Part shown: piece after piece, positions 40,774 through 50,678 of the stretch
Layout: each line of letters begins with the position of its first letter
How positions within the stretch are numbered: position 1 is the stretch's first letter
Assembly: GCF_014197855.1 (NCBI RefSeq)
Contig: NZ_JACIGJ010000010.1
Span: 62,001 to 126,000 of the forward strand
DNA: 64,000 bases
Origin: Roseospira marina
GTDB lineage: Bacteria > Pseudomonadota > Alphaproteobacteria > Rhodospirillales > Rhodospirillaceae
Direction of reading: 5' to 3'
Notes under the pieces: generated by a model
Databases searched by the model: none
What the model was told of the DNA's origin: nothing
Seen by the model: only the letters and a program-made list of their open reading frames with translations
Position numbers and translations under genes: made by a program

Positions 40774-43581
40774 ATGGACTCGGGTTCGGACCGGCGCCAT
40801 ATGACCCGGATGACCAACGAACTCCCCTCGCGTGGGGCCGCGCCGGATGGTCGTTCGAGTCGCGCGATTCCGGAGCAGGCCCCCTCAGCCGAACCGCGCG
40901 CCCCTCGCCGGACCGGACGCGCAACGGGTGCTGCTCGAGTGTCATCGGCGGACGCCCCACGCGGGATTGCTGCTCCGCCCTGGATCGCTCTCTCTTGGGT
41001 GGCGCTGGCGCTGGAGCGGCTGGCGCGGGTGGCGTGGCCAGCCCTCGCGCTGACCGGGTGCGCCTTGGCACTCATGCTCTCCGGCCTCCTGCCCCACCTT
41101 CCCGGATGGCTGCACCTCGGCGTCCTCATCCTCGGCGCCAGCCTTATCGTGGGCGCCGCCGTGCGCGGGGGGCGACGCTGGCGGCGGCCCACCCGGGCCG
41201 AGGCCGTACGGCGGCTGGAAGGCGGCCCCGGTCAGGCCCATCGCCCGCTGACGGCGGCCGGGGATCGGCTCGGTCTGGGCGCGGACGACAGCCTGTCGCG
41301 CGCCCTGTGGCGGCGTCATCAGGCTACCATGACCGCGCGCGCCCGCGCCCTGCGTCCGCGCTTGCCCGACCCCCGCCTCGCCGGCCCGGACCCGCGCGCG
41401 TTGCGGATCGTGCCCCTGGTCCTGCTGTTTGCCGCCCTGATGGCGGCCGCCCCCGATCCCCTGGCGCGCCTGGCCGCCGCCCTGAGCCCGCGCCTGGGCC
41501 CCTCAATCCCGTCCGCCGTGGCCCAGCTCTGGATCACGCCGCCGACCTACACCGGCCGGGCGCCGGTCTATATCGAGACCACGTCGGACCCATCCTCTGA
41601 GGCCGTCGCCGCCGGAGCGTCGGGATCCGATGCCCGCGCACCCGTCAGCGCCACCCCCCTGACCGTGCCGGCGGGCAGTACGGTCCTCGCCCTGGTGCGC
41701 GGCGGCTCCGGGCCGGCCACCCTTAGCTTCGGTTCCGACCACGCGCCCGCCCCCCTGGACCCCACCGGCGAGGGCGGGCAGCGCCGGGAGCAGGCGGTCA
41801 CAAGCGGTACCCAGCTTCGCCTGACCCAGGACGGAACCACGCTGATCGACCGCCCCATGGCCGTAGCGCCGGACCGCCCGCCCCGCGTGGCGTGGCGGGC
41901 GCTGCCCGAAAGCGATTCGCGCGGCCACCTCCGCCTGGAGTACCGAGCGACGGACGATCACGGGGTGACGGACCTTGTGGCGGCGATCCGGCCGACCGGC
42001 GGGCAGGCGCTGGGCGATCCCATCGACGTGGCGCTGACCCCGCCCGTGGCGACGCCGCGTGCCATGACGGACCGCTCCGCCGATGCCGACGCGGTGGATG
42101 GCGCGCGCACCGAAACCCGCGACCTCAGCGCTCACCCCTGGGCCGGCACCCCGGTCACGATCCAACTGAAGGCGACGGACGCCGCCGGCCAGACCGGCGA
42201 GAGCGAGACGATCAGCCTGATTCTGCCGGATCGGCGGTTCGACCATCCTGTGGCACAGGCGGTCGCCGACCTGCGTCGGGTTCTCGTCACCCGGCCCGAC
42301 CGGGCCCGCGCCGTGGCCAACGGGCTGGCGGCGCTGGCCGCCGACCGGACCGCCTATGAAGACCGGCTGGCGATTGACCTGGGTCTCTCGGCCGCCGCGG
42401 CCCGCCTTGCGCTCGACCCGGAGGGGATGGCGCAGGCGGCGGACCTCGACCTACTCTGGTCCATCGCCCTGGCGCTGGAGGATGGCACCCTGACGCTCGC
42501 CCGCCACGATGTCGAGCAGGCGCGAGAGGCCCTGCGCGACTCGTTGGAGAGGGACGCCCCCCGGGCGGAGATCCAGGAACGGCTGGCCGACCTGCGCGAG
42601 GCCCTCGACCGGCTGATGCGCGAACTGGCCGAGAGCATGCCGCTGGCCACCCTGCCGCCGATGGCCTTGCCGATGCCGGATGGTATGGAACCGTTCAGCC
42701 CGCAAGACATCGACCGCCTGATGGACCGCCTCTCCGAACTGAACGACCTGGGCGCGGACGAGGCGGCCCGCGCCATGCTCGACCAGTTGGAGTCCATGCT
42801 GCGCCAGCTTGAATCGGCCCGACCGCCGACCGCCGCTGAAATGCAGGCCATCGCGGAGGCCACGGAGATCATGCGGCGGCTGCAGGACCTCGTCCAACGG
42901 CAGCAGGCCCTCCTGGACGAGACGTTCCGCACCGGTCCCGGCGCGGCCGACCGCACCCCGCCGGACGTCCTGCCGATCCCAGACGGCCCCCGCCCTGGGG
43001 AATCGGCCCAGGAGTGGCTGGAGCGGCAGTTCGGCGCGGATCGGACGCCGACGCCGCCAACACCGCCCTCCGAGGCCGCGCGCGCGTTGGAGGAACGGCA
43101 GCGCGCCCTGCGCGAGGCCCTCGAACAGATGATGGGCGACCTGGGCGAGATGACCGGTCAGGTGCCCGAGGCGCTGGGGCAGGCCGACATCGCAATGCGG
43201 GAGGCCGAAGAGGCGCTCGGCCAGGGCGATACCGGCGCTGCGGCGCGGGCCCAGGGGCGCGCCCTCGACGCCCTCACCCAGGGGCAGGGACAGGCCATGG
43301 GCCAGATGATGGGGCCGGGTGGGCCCGGTGGCCTGTTCGGGTTCATGCCGGGCGGCCCGGGGCGCCCCGGGCCGATGGGCCCAGGGTTCCGGCCGGGACC
43401 GGGCCGCGATCCGTTCAACCGGCCGGCCGGCTCCGGCACGGATGACTCCGTCGATGTGCCCTCGGAGCCGGACACGCGCCGCGCCCACGAGATCCTGCGG
43501 GAACTGCGTCGGCGGGCGAACGAACCCGATCGCCCGGAGCCGGAAAAGAACTACCTGGACCGGCTTATGACGCCGTTTTGA
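40774..43581 (+). CDS. DUF4175 / TIGR02302 family membrane protein
   Basis: 935 residues. A basic disordered N-terminus, two or three membrane helices (about 65-130 and 205-225), then a predicted periplasmic beta-rich part with LWITPPTYTGRAPVYIE and PPRVAWRALPESDSRGHLRLEY, features of the DUF4175 family. A long helical Gln/Glu/Met-rich region follows (LDQLESMLRQLESARPPTAAEM), then a Gly/Pro/Met-rich stretch. The end is RAHEILRELRRRANEPDRPE plus YLDRL, the conserved TIGR02302 C-terminus. Function unknown; the location suggests the cell envelope. GGGGA lies before the ATG at 40774; an ATG nine codons later is an alternative. Confidence 0.85.
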   Translation: MDSGSDRRHMTRMTNELPSRGAAPDGRSSRAIPEQAPSAEPRAPRRTGRATGAARVSSADAPRGIAAPPWIALSWVALALERLARVAWPALALTGCALALMLSGLLPHLPGWLHLGVLILGASLIVGAAVRGGRRWRRPTRAEAVRRLEGGPGQAHRPLTAAGDRLGLGADDSLSRALWRRHQATMTARARALRPRLPDPRLAGPDPRALRIVPLVLLFAALMAAAPDPLARLAAALSPRLGPSIPSAVAQLWITPPTYTGRAPVYIETTSDPSSEAVAAGASGSDARAPVSATPLTVPAGSTVLALVRGGSGPATLSFGSDHAPAPLDPTGEGGQRREQAVTSGTQLRLTQDGTTLIDRPMAVAPDRPPRVAWRALPESDSRGHLRLEYRATDDHGVTDLVAAIRPTGGQALGDPIDVALTPPVATPRAMTDRSADADAVDGARTETRDLSAHPWAGTPVTIQLKATDAAGQTGESETISLILPDRRFDHPVAQAVADLRRVLVTRPDRARAVANGLAALAADRTAYEDRLAIDLGLSAAAARLALDPEGMAQAADLDLLWSIALALEDGTLTLARHDVEQAREALRDSLERDAPRAEIQERLADLREALDRLMRELAESMPLATLPPMALPMPDGMEPFSPQDIDRLMDRLSELNDLGADEAARAMLDQLESMLRQLESARPPTAAEMQAIAEATEIMRRLQDLVQRQQALLDETFRTGPGAADRTPPDVLPIPDGPRPGESAQEWLERQFGADRTPTPPTPPSEAARALEERQRALREALEQMMGDLGEMTGQVPEALGQADIAMREAEEALGQGDTGAAARAQGRALDALTQGQGQAMGQMMGPGGPGGLFGFMPGGPGRPGPMGPGFRPGPGRDPFNRPAGSGTDDSVDVPSEPDTRRAHEILRELRRRANEPDRPEPEKNYLDRLMTPF

Positions 43582-43693
43582 GCGAGCACGCGCGGCACCA
43601 CGGTCGCGGTGACATTCGAGGCTTGACTTTGGGCGGACGTCACAGCATGTTCCCGTCTCTTCGCGGCGCCCGACACATCGGCGGGCTCGCTAA

Positions 43694-43769
43694 GGGGCCG
43701 TAGCTCAGTTGGGAGAGCGCAGCAATCGCACTGCTGAGGTCAGGGGTTCGATTCCCCTCGGCTCCACCA
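43694..43769 (+). tRNA. tRNA-Ala (anticodon CGC)
   Basis: Folds as a complete 76-base cloverleaf including an encoded CCA. Acceptor stem GGGGCCG/CGGCTCC contains the G3-U70 wobble, the identity element for alanine. The anticodon arm CAGCA/TGCTG holds the loop ATCGCAC with anticodon CGC, reading GCG codons. The T arm is AGGGG-TTCGATT-CCCCT. Mobile-element remnants follow immediately, consistent with tRNA 3' ends serving as integration sites. Confidence 0.95.
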
Positions 43770-43776
43770 ATGAAAT

Positions 43777-43815
43777 CAAGGGGTTAGCCTAGACGGGCTA
43801 GCCCCTTGTTGCTTT
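43777..43815 (+). terminator. Terminator after tRNA-Ala
   Basis: CAAGGGGTTAGCC and GGCTAGCCCCTTG pair over 13 bases with a G-U wobble, followed by TTGCTTTT, starting eight bases after the tRNA. Confidence 0.7.
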
Positions 43816-43929
43816 TCAGCAAGGCTATAGGAAGTTTCGGACGCCGTCCTGGGTGTCGCGCGACGGCGGATTTGGCACAAATCGGCACCGGTTTGGCACA
43901 CCGGACAGGCGTCCGTAGCGGCATGATTT

Positions 43930-43969
43930 AGAGCATTTTGCGTGACATCGGGATCACGCAAAATGCTCT
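43930..43969. repeat. 40-base palindromic element with 16-bp perfect arms
   Basis: AGAGCATTTTGCGTGA and TCACGCAAAATGCTCT flank an 8-base loop. It overlaps the 3' end of a minus-strand reading frame (ending LEHFA) and could be a dispersed REP/RIME-like element or a terminator. No second copy is seen in this window. Confidence 0.6.
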
Positions 43970-44196
43970 AACTTTTTGATATTGAAGCAAATAGTCGTCG
44001 CGATCTGTTCCAGATCGCTCGGGATTTGCTCTAGCGGCCGCTGGCCCGCCTTGCGATGGGCCGTCAACAGCATCTCGTGATAGGTCTCGCCGTCGAGGGT
44101 GTAGAACGCGATCAGGTGCGACCCCAGAAACAGGACGTTCGCGGCCTGATAGACCACACTCAGCCGCCCGCACCGTTCGTCCGCGAAAGACTGCAC
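43954..44196 (-). CDS. Short reading frame in the mobile island, unknown
   Basis: About 80 codons encoding a protein-like sequence with [20 protein letters not shown] and [21 protein letters not shown] do not recognise it. It overlaps the 3' side of the primase remnant in another frame and ends inside the palindromic element. It may be the C-terminal piece of a lost gene, as no good ribosome site is visible. Confidence 0.3.
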   Translation of the reverse strand: MQSFADERCGRLSVVYQAANVLFLGSHLIAFYTLDGETYHEMLLTAHRKAGQRPLEQIPSDLEQIATTICFNIKKLEHFA

Positions 44197-44683
44197 CCAT
44201 CGGACGCTCGGGCATGATTGTGCCGGGCAGGCGCAAGATGCGGTCCACGTTCCCTACCTTGTCGGCGCCGAGCCGCAGTTCCAGAAGCTGCCCAAGCTCT
44301 TCGGCGCGAAGGGTCGCGGCACCGTCCTTGCCGTCCACTTTGTGGCTATCGGCGCGACGCCACAGGATGTTGAAGCCGTTGCCTGAATCGATGACGAAGG
44401 CGGGCGGTGCCGGGCTGTCGGTGGTGATCCGCCGCGCCTGCCGTTCCAGCCGTTCACGCTCGCGGCGGAGGCCATCCGGTTGCGCCTCGACGGCGTGAGC
44501 CGGGTCCAGATCCACCCACAGGAAGGCGGACGCGGCGATGTCATCCTTGCTCGGCTTCTTGATCGACCGGCCGTGGGTCGGGTTCGCGGTGAAGTAGAGA
44601 TTTTTGCGGCCCTGGCGATCGTCGATCCACCGCGCCAGCCCGTCCGCGTCGGCTACCGCACGTTCGAGTTCTTCGACGTCTTC
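44197..44683 (-). pseudogene. Remnant of a RepB-like phage/plasmid primase
   Basis: The minus strand carries an in-frame run reading DGLARWIDDRQGRKNLYFTA, then ASAFLWVDLDP, FVIDSGNGFNILWR and [16 protein letters not shown]. The DxDP block, the IDSGNG(F/Y) turn and NVDRxLRLPGTI are hallmarks of primases of phages and integrative elements. Upstream, an in-frame TAG (44681-44683) and a change of frame break the gene; downstream of LPGTI the homology stops abruptly. No start codon, helicase domain or integrase remains. It is a decayed fragment of an element that probably integrated at the tRNA-Ala gene. Confidence 0.6.
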
Positions 44684-45052
44684 CTACTGGTGGCGGTGGT
44701 GTATCTGGTGCTCACCGCCCTGGCTGCGGAAGTGCTGCAAAGGGTCGAACGCCAGGTGTACGTGCCGGGCGTCACCACGGTCGGCGGAGGGGCGTGACAC
44801 CGTCCGCCCAAATATCCCAGATCGTGCGCAGGGCGCGCCCACGCGGAAGGCGTATAATTTTGCGTAAAAAAAGGGTGGATCGACCGGTTTCGGCGCGGAA
44901 GTATGGGTAGACCGTCTGCCGCCCGCCTTGGTACACATCGTGCTTATGGTCTGTGCACAGGTCGGCGATAGCCTCTTGATTAGGCAGAAATAGGACGCTG
45001 TCTGAGCCTCCCGGCAGAATGCGCATCCCCCCTAAACGTGAAAGAGTGCCCA
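44684..45052. other. Degraded island DNA up to the symporter operon
   Basis: No intact gene. The minus strand contains protein-like text in more than one frame (HVHLAFDPLQHFRSQGGEHQ and LPNQEAIADLCTDHKHDVYQ), suggesting further pieces of the same decayed element. The last 40 bases hold the leader of the symporter operon. Confidence 0.35.
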
Positions 45053-45175
45053 ATGGACGCGACCCTCACACCGGAAACCTGGTACTGGTTGTTGATCCCC
45101 ATGCCCCTCGTGGTGCTGCTCTCCTTTTTGTCGTGGCTCATCCATGCGGTGAGCGGCAAGCACAAGGAGGGCTAA
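45053..45175 (+). CDS. 40-residue membrane protein preceding the Na+ symporter
   Basis: Encodes MDATLTPETWYWLLIPMPLV plus LLSFLSWLIHAVSGKHKEG: one membrane helix followed by a basic tail, expected inside. Its stop lies five bases before the symporter ATG, and the symporter's ribosome site AAGGAGGG is inside its last codons, so the two are translationally coupled. Short single-helix accessory proteins are known next to some sodium:solute symporters. A matching role here is inferred from position and topology. Confidence 0.7.
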   Translation: MDATLTPETWYWLLIPMPLVVLLSFLSWLIHAVSGKHKEG

Positions 45176-45179
45176 TGCC

Positions 45180-46637
45180 ATGGATGCGACAACAATTACA
45201 TTTATTATTTATCTGCTCGGCATGATCGCGATTGGCGTCATTGCCTACCGGGTCACCGATAACCTGTCCGACTACATCCTCGGCGGCCGCTCGCTCGGCC
45301 CCGGCGTCACCGCGCTATCAGCGGGCGCTTCGGACATGTCCGGCTGGCTGCTGCTGGGGCTACCCGGCGCCCTGTTCGCCGCCGGTATGAACCAGATCTG
45401 GATCGCCATCGGGCTGGCGATCGGCGCCTATCTGAACTGGCAGCTCGTGGCGCCGCGCCTGCGCGTGTACACCGAGCAGGCCAACAACGCGCTGACGCTG
45501 CCGGACTTCCTGGAAAACCGGTTCGCCGATGACACCCGCTTGCTGCGCGTGCTGTCAGCGGTTGTCATTCTGCTGTTCTTCACCTTTTACACCTCCTCCG
45601 GTCTGGTCGCCGGCGCCAAGCTGTTCGAGGCGACCTTCGGCCTGCCCTATGCCACGGCGCTGTGGATCGGGGCCGGGGTCATCATCTGCTACACCTTCCT
45701 GGGCGGGTTCCTGGCGGTGTCGTGGACCGACTTCATCCAAGGCATTTTGATGTTCCTGGCGCTCATCATCGTGCCCATCGTCACCCTGATGGCGGTCGGA
45801 TCCTGGGACGACGTGACTGCGGCCGTGGCCGAGAAGGACGCGAATTTCCTGGATGCCTTCCACGATATGACGCTGCTGGGGATCATCTCGCTGGCGGCCT
45901 GGGGCCTGGGTTACTTCGGGCAGCCGCACATCCTGGCCCGGTTCATGGCCATCCGCAGCCTGCGCGACATTCCCACCGCGCGCCTGATCGGCATGGGCTG
46001 GATGGTGGCCGGCCTGTTTGGTGCGATCTTCACCGGTTTCATCGGCATCGCCTACTTCGGACCGGAGCAGATCGAGGATCCCGAGAAGGTCTTCATTCTG
46101 CTGACGCAGGTTCTGTTCCACCCGCTGGTGTCGGGAATCCTGCTGGCCGCGATCCTGGCCGCCGTGATGTCGACCATCGACAGCCAGTTGCTGGTGTCCT
46201 CCTCGGCGATCACCGAGGACTTCTACAAGCAGATCCTGCGCAAGGAGGCCTCGGACAAGGAACTGGTCTGGGTGGGTCGCCTGTCGGTGCTCATCATTGC
46301 CGTCATCGCCACGCTGCTGGCCACCGACCGCGAAAGCTCCGTGCTGTCGCTGGTGTCCTACGCCTGGGCCGGCTTCGGCGCCGCCTTCGGTCCCATCGTG
46401 CTTCTTAGCCTGCTGTGGCGGGGCCTCAGCCGCAACGGCGCCCTGTTCGGCATGATCGCCGGCGCCGTGACGGTGGTGGTCTGGAAGGCGCAGACCGGCG
46501 GCCTGTTCGACGTCTATGAAATCCTGCCCGGCTTCATCGTTTGCGGCCTGGTCGCGATCCTGGTCTCGCTGTTCGGCAAGCCCGCCAGCGAGGACACCAA
46601 GGCGGAGTACGACCGCGTCCGCGCGATGTGGCGATAA
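45180..46637 (+). CDS. putP: Sodium/proline-type symporter (PutP family)
   Basis: Inner-membrane sodium:solute symporter of 485 residues with about 13 helices. Family marks: RVTDNLSDYILGGRSLGPGVTALSAGASDMSGW, GAKLFEATFGLPY, and the sodium-site region STIDSQLLVSSSAITEDFYK. These fit the PutP proline transporters closely, so proline is the likely substrate, though pantothenate or other solutes are possible. Translation appears coupled to the small protein before it. A hairpin lies 13 bases after the stop. Confidence 0.88.
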   Translation: MDATTITFIIYLLGMIAIGVIAYRVTDNLSDYILGGRSLGPGVTALSAGASDMSGWLLLGLPGALFAAGMNQIWIAIGLAIGAYLNWQLVAPRLRVYTEQANNALTLPDFLENRFADDTRLLRVLSAVVILLFFTFYTSSGLVAGAKLFEATFGLPYATALWIGAGVIICYTFLGGFLAVSWTDFIQGILMFLALIIVPIVTLMAVGSWDDVTAAVAEKDANFLDAFHDMTLLGIISLAAWGLGYFGQPHILARFMAIRSLRDIPTARLIGMGWMVAGLFGAIFTGFIGIAYFGPEQIEDPEKVFILLTQVLFHPLVSGILLAAILAAVMSTIDSQLLVSSSAITEDFYKQILRKEASDKELVWVGRLSVLIIAVIATLLATDRESSVLSLVSYAWAGFGAAFGPIVLLSLLWRGLSRNGALFGMIAGAVTVVVWKAQTGGLFDVYEILPGFIVCGLVAILVSLFGKPASEDTKAEYDRVRAMWR

Positions 46638-46650
46638 AGCGCCTACGGAA

Positions 46651-46680
46651 GTCCCGGCGGGCGGAGGCGTCCGCCGGGAC
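46651..46680 (+). terminator. Terminator of the symporter operon
   Basis: GTCCCGGCGG and CCGCCGGGAC form a perfect 10-bp stem, followed by CCTTCCTTTATTT. Confidence 0.65.
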
Positions 46681-46765
46681 CCTTCCTTTATTTAAGGATC
46701 GGCGGGGGAGCGGGCGAGTTCGTTCCCCTGTCTCCTGCCTCCGCCGCCTCTGGACGTGATCGGTC

Positions 46766-47194
46766 TCAGCCCTCGGGGCAGCCGGACCGAACCTCCATCA
46801 ACTCTCCATCGTCGAAGAACAGCAGCCGGTCCGCCGGGCGGCCGTCCTCGGATCGGAGGGCGGCATCGATCGCGGCGGCCGTTGGCCGTGAGCGAAAACT
46901 CAGGATCGAAAGCTGCTCAGTCCGCGCGACGAAGACCGGGCGCAAGGCCGCGGCAGCCTGACGCAGCGGGCACACCCACGCGACCCCACGCCGCGCCATT
47001 GGCACGACATCGAGCCCGCCGTCCGCCGGGACACGCTCCCAGTCCGGATCCGAGGGCGCCGGCCCCGGAAACGGGACGAAGACCACATAGCCGCCATCAG
47101 GGGCGGCCTCGCCCAACAGCACCATCACGCACGCATCGAACCGGTCTCGCTCCGCCGTCGCCGCGTCGTTCTCGGGCCATTCGAGGGGATCCAT
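46766..47194 (-). CDS. Hypothetical protein, 142 residues
   Basis: Starts MDPLEWPENDAATAERDRFD and continues ACVMVLLGEAAPDGGYVVFV, then PADGGLDVVPMARRGVAW, ending with EVRSGCPEG. A mixed alpha/beta soluble composition, no signal peptide, no family that I know. The ATG at 47192-47194 is preferred over one 23 codons upstream whose extra residues are basic and low-complexity. It is downstream of the chemoreceptor gene on the same strand. Confidence 0.55.
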   Translation of the reverse strand: MDPLEWPENDAATAERDRFDACVMVLLGEAAPDGGYVVFVPFPGPAPSDPDWERVPADGGLDVVPMARRGVAWVCPLRQAAAALRPVFVARTEQLSILSFRSRPTAAAIDAALRSEDGRPADRLLFFDDGELMEVRSGCPEG

Positions 47195-47289
47195 GGGGCG
47201 CCTCAGAGTCCCGTGATGAAACCGTGGTGCGCCAGCGTCAGGAGCCCGCCTTCGAGAGGGCACCTCATCGCCTCCCCCTGGACGGACGC

Positions 47290-49461
47290 TCAGCCCGCGC
47301 GGACACCGGACAGGAACCGGGCCACCGTCGCGGACAGATCGGCGGCACGCTGGTTAAGATCGCTGGCCGCCGTATGCACCGCGCGCGCGGCACGGCCGGC
47401 GTCCTCCGCAGACCCGGTGACGGCGCCGATGGACGCGCTGACCGCCTGCGTGCCATTGGCGGCCTCCGCCGTGTTGCGGCTGACTTCGCTGACGGCGGCC
47501 GTCTGCTGCTCCACGGCCGCCGCCACGGCGGCAGACACCTCGCCGATACGGCCCACCGTCTCGGCGAACTGGCTGATGGCGGCGACGGTCTTTTCGGTGT
47601 TCGCCTGCACCGCGCCGATGTGGCGCCCGATTTCTTCCGTGGCGCGCGCGGTCTGACTGGCCAGAACCTTGACCTCGTTGGCGACGATGGCGAAGCCCCG
47701 GCCGGCCTCGCCGGCGCGAGCCGCCTCGATGGACGCATTCAGGGCGAGCAGGTTGGTCTGGCTAGCGATGTCGGTGATCAGACCGATCACCTGCCCGATG
47801 TGACCGGCGGCTTCGTCGAGCGCGCGCACCTGTCCGGTGGTACGCTCGGCCTGCGCCATGGCGTCGTCCGCCGTCGTCTTGGCCTGCGTGACCTGACGCG
47901 CGATTTCGGAAATCGAGGCGGCAAGCTGCTCGGTCGCCGACGCCACGGAGTTCACGTTCGCCGACGTATGCTCCGCCGCGCTCGCCACGGTCGCGGCCTG
48001 ATCGGTGGTGTGGTCGGCGCTGCCGGTCAGGGCGTTGGCGGCCTGCTCCATCTCCCGCGCCGACGCCGTTACGGCGGTCACGACCCCGGAGACGTCCTGT
48101 TCGAACCGATCCGCCATCGCCATCAGGTCGGCGCGTCGGGCCGCCGCCGCCGCCGCGCGTTCGCGCTCCTGGTCCGCCTTCATCGTCTCCATGGCCTGGA
48201 AGTGGGACTGGAAGACCTCCATCGCGTCCGCCATGTCGCCCAGTTCGTCCGTACGCTCCCGGGCCGGGATCGCCCCCGACAGGTCGCCGTGCGCAAGCCG
48301 GTCCATGGCGGCGGTCATGGACGCCAGCGGCCGCGTAATGGTGCGCGCGAAGACCACCCCGAGGATGCCGACCACGACCACGACCGCCACCGCGGCGATA
48401 CCCATGAAGTGTCTCATATCTTCGACCGGACCGAGCACCTCCGCGACATCCGCCTCCGCGAGAACGCCCCAGCGCACGCCATGAAAATCCACATGCCCGT
48501 AGGCCGAGATCACCGGCACATCCCGATAGTCGCGGATCTGCATCACGCCCTCGTCCCCGGCCATGGCGGCCCGCGCGGCATCGGTTTCCACCAGGATTTT
48601 CAGGATCGTGGTCGTGTCGCTGAAGCGGGAATCACTGCGCATCAACAGATCCGACCCGACCAGGTACGCCTCGCCGGTCTCTCCCATGCCCGCGGACACC
48701 TGCATGATGTGGTCGAGGCGGCCAATCGGCATCTGATAGGCCAGCACGCCGGCATAGCGCCCCCGCTCGTCGAACACCGCGCGCGCGATGAAACTGGCCG
48801 GCGCCCCCGCCGAGGGGCCGTACGGCTCGAAGTCAACGAACGCCACGGTGTTCGGATCCGGATTGTTGGCGATGTCCCGGAACACCGTACCCAGTCCGGA
48901 GTCGGCCCAGGCCCCGGTCTTCAGGTTGGTGGCGAAGTCCAATTCCTTGAACACGGTGTAGATCACGTCCCCGTCGGGCGAGATCAGGAAGATGTCGTAA
49001 TAGCCCCGCTGCTCCTGCAGCGCGCGGAACCAGGGGTGATACACCGCGTGTTGCTCGTCGTACCACAGACCGTCCGGTCCCGCGTCCAGACGCTGCTTCT
49101 CCCCGTCCGGGTGAGGATTGTCGGTGATGTAAATCCTTTGCAGGGCCGCGGTCACATCGTTGCCGGGCGCGTTGCGCCGGGCCGCGTCGTACCCCAGGCC
49201 GAAGTCCTTCAGCGCCCGCGCCGCCATGTCGCTGTGGGACACGATGTACAAATCGCCGTCAACGTCCTCCAGGTAGTCTGCCAGGGCGGTGGCACGGCCG
49301 ATGCGAAGCACGGTCAGCTTGTCTTGCGCCTGCTCCGTCAGAGCGTGCTCCGCATAATCGTAGGCCAGCGTACCTGTCACACCGGCGGCCAGAAGAGCGA
49401 CCAGGACGATCAGCACCGGCAGAACGATGGCGATGCGGAGGGACGAAAAAATCCGGGGCAT
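47290..49461 (-). CDS. Methyl-accepting chemotaxis protein with large periplasmic sensor
   Basis: 723 residues. First membrane helix about 10-34, then a long periplasmic domain of double-Cache type ([21 protein letters not shown] and [21 protein letters not shown]). The second helix is about 352-376, followed by HAMP ([20 protein letters not shown]). The signalling domain's hairpin tip is [20 protein letters not shown], the near-invariant MCP sequence that contacts CheA/CheW. The ligand is unknown. No CheBR-binding C-terminal pentapeptide is present. Confidence 0.92.
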   Translation of the reverse strand: MPRIFSSLRIAIVLPVLIVLVALLAAGVTGTLAYDYAEHALTEQAQDKLTVLRIGRATALADYLEDVDGDLYIVSHSDMAARALKDFGLGYDAARRNAPGNDVTAALQRIYITDNPHPDGEKQRLDAGPDGLWYDEQHAVYHPWFRALQEQRGYYDIFLISPDGDVIYTVFKELDFATNLKTGAWADSGLGTVFRDIANNPDPNTVAFVDFEPYGPSAGAPASFIARAVFDERGRYAGVLAYQMPIGRLDHIMQVSAGMGETGEAYLVGSDLLMRSDSRFSDTTTILKILVETDAARAAMAGDEGVMQIRDYRDVPVISAYGHVDFHGVRWGVLAEADVAEVLGPVEDMRHFMGIAAVAVVVVVGILGVVFARTITRPLASMTAAMDRLAHGDLSGAIPARERTDELGDMADAMEVFQSHFQAMETMKADQERERAAAAAARRADLMAMADRFEQDVSGVVTAVTASAREMEQAANALTGSADHTTDQAATVASAAEHTSANVNSVASATEQLAASISEIARQVTQAKTTADDAMAQAERTTGQVRALDEAAGHIGQVIGLITDIASQTNLLALNASIEAARAGEAGRGFAIVANEVKVLASQTARATEEIGRHIGAVQANTEKTVAAISQFAETVGRIGEVSAAVAAAVEQQTAAVSEVSRNTAEAANGTQAVSASIGAVTGSAEDAGRAARAVHTAASDLNQRAADLSATVARFLSGVRAG

Positions 49462-49863
49462 AGGGGCTCTCCGCGTGGCCGGTCCGGGCGCGATAGGGGC
49501 CAGGATTCCGGAGTGTGGCCCACCGCATTCCGTGTGTCCACCCGGTCTTTTAACGATAGCATCACTCTGAAGGCTTGGGAAAGGATGGCCAGCGCCACGC
49601 TTGGATTCATCCGGACGGCCTTAATTCAAAATTATTTTATGCGAATGCTTCCGGATTCCAGGGCCATGTCTTAACCGCCAAGGGGCCCGCACCCTCATTC
49701 GGCGATCGCATCCCCGGACACGATGGCACCCCACCGCCCGCGCGTCCGCCTGGGGACCCCATTCACCTGTGTCGGGAGGTGTGAGTCTGGTAACGCGCGG
49801 GCAACTGGTGTAAGTCGGGGACCATTCCACGTCATGCACGATCAACAGGGGCCCAGAACGACC
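49462..49863. other. Spacer between a chemoreceptor gene and yebC
   Basis: About 400 bases with an AT-rich core near 49610-49660 that probably carries the divergent promoters. I see no gene or clear hairpin. Confidence 0.4.
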
Positions 49864-50625
49864 ATGGCCGGTCATTCCCAGTTCAAGAACATCATGTACC
49901 GCAAGGGCGGTCAGGACGCGAAGCGCGCCAAGCTGTTCACCAAGCTGGCACGCGAGATCACGGTCTCCTGCAAGACGGGCTCGCCGGATCCGGACGCCAA
50001 CCCGCGCCTGCGCGCCGCCATTTCCGCCGCCAAGCAAGCCTCCATGCCCAAGGACAACATCGAGCGGGCGATGGCCAAGGCCACCTCGTCCGCCGATGCC
50101 GACACGCTGGAGGAGTTGCGCTATGAAGGCTATGGTCCCGGCAACGTGGCGGTCATCGTCGAGTGCCTGTCGGACAACCGCAACCGCACCGCCGCCGAGG
50201 TCCGCGCCGCCTTCAACAAGCACGGCGGGACCATGGGCGAGACCAACTCGGTCGCGTTCAACTTCGAACGGGTCGGCTATGTCCGCTACCCGGCCGAGGC
50301 CGGCGATCCCGACGCCATGCTGGAAGCGGCCATCGAAGCGGGCGCCGATGACGTCGTCAGCGACATGAGCGAAGAGGGCGGCGGGCACGACATCTATTGC
50401 CAGCCGGACGACCTGAACGCCGTGCGCGAGGCCCTGACGGCCGCCAAGGGCGAGCCGGAGACGGCCCGTCTGGACTGGCGCCCGATGAACACCATTCCCG
50501 TCGATGAGTCCGCCGCCCAGACGCTGCTGAAGTTCCTGGACGTGCTGGACGACAACGACGACGTTCAGCGGGTCGCGGCGAACTATGAGATGGCCGACGA
50601 GATCATGCAGAAGCTGAGCGCGTAG
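49864..50625 (+). CDS. yebC: YebC/PmpR family protein (TACO1-like)
   Basis: 253 residues beginning [20 protein letters not shown], the invariant YebC N-terminus, with the family segments [13 protein letters not shown] and [21 protein letters not shown]. YebC proteins were long called transcription regulators; recent work on several bacteria links them to relief of ribosome stalling. Either way it is a conserved housekeeping protein often next to ruvC, as here. The conserved start is the ATG at 49864; the frame extends 47 codons upstream. Confidence 0.93.
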   Translation: MAGHSQFKNIMYRKGGQDAKRAKLFTKLAREITVSCKTGSPDPDANPRLRAAISAAKQASMPKDNIERAMAKATSSADADTLEELRYEGYGPGNVAVIVECLSDNRNRTAAEVRAAFNKHGGTMGETNSVAFNFERVGYVRYPAEAGDPDAMLEAAIEAGADDVVSDMSEEGGGHDIYCQPDDLNAVREALTAAKGEPETARLDWRPMNTIPVDESAAQTLLKFLDVLDDNDDVQRVAANYEMADEIMQKLSA

Positions 50626-50678
50626 GCAGGACGACGATCCCCGAGGGGTCCCGACCGCTCGGCCGTGAGGGACGGAGC

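Noticed and set aside
46756-49674. 972-codon plus-strand frame opposite the chemoreceptor
   Set aside because: Shadow of an intact MCP with the invariant signalling tip.
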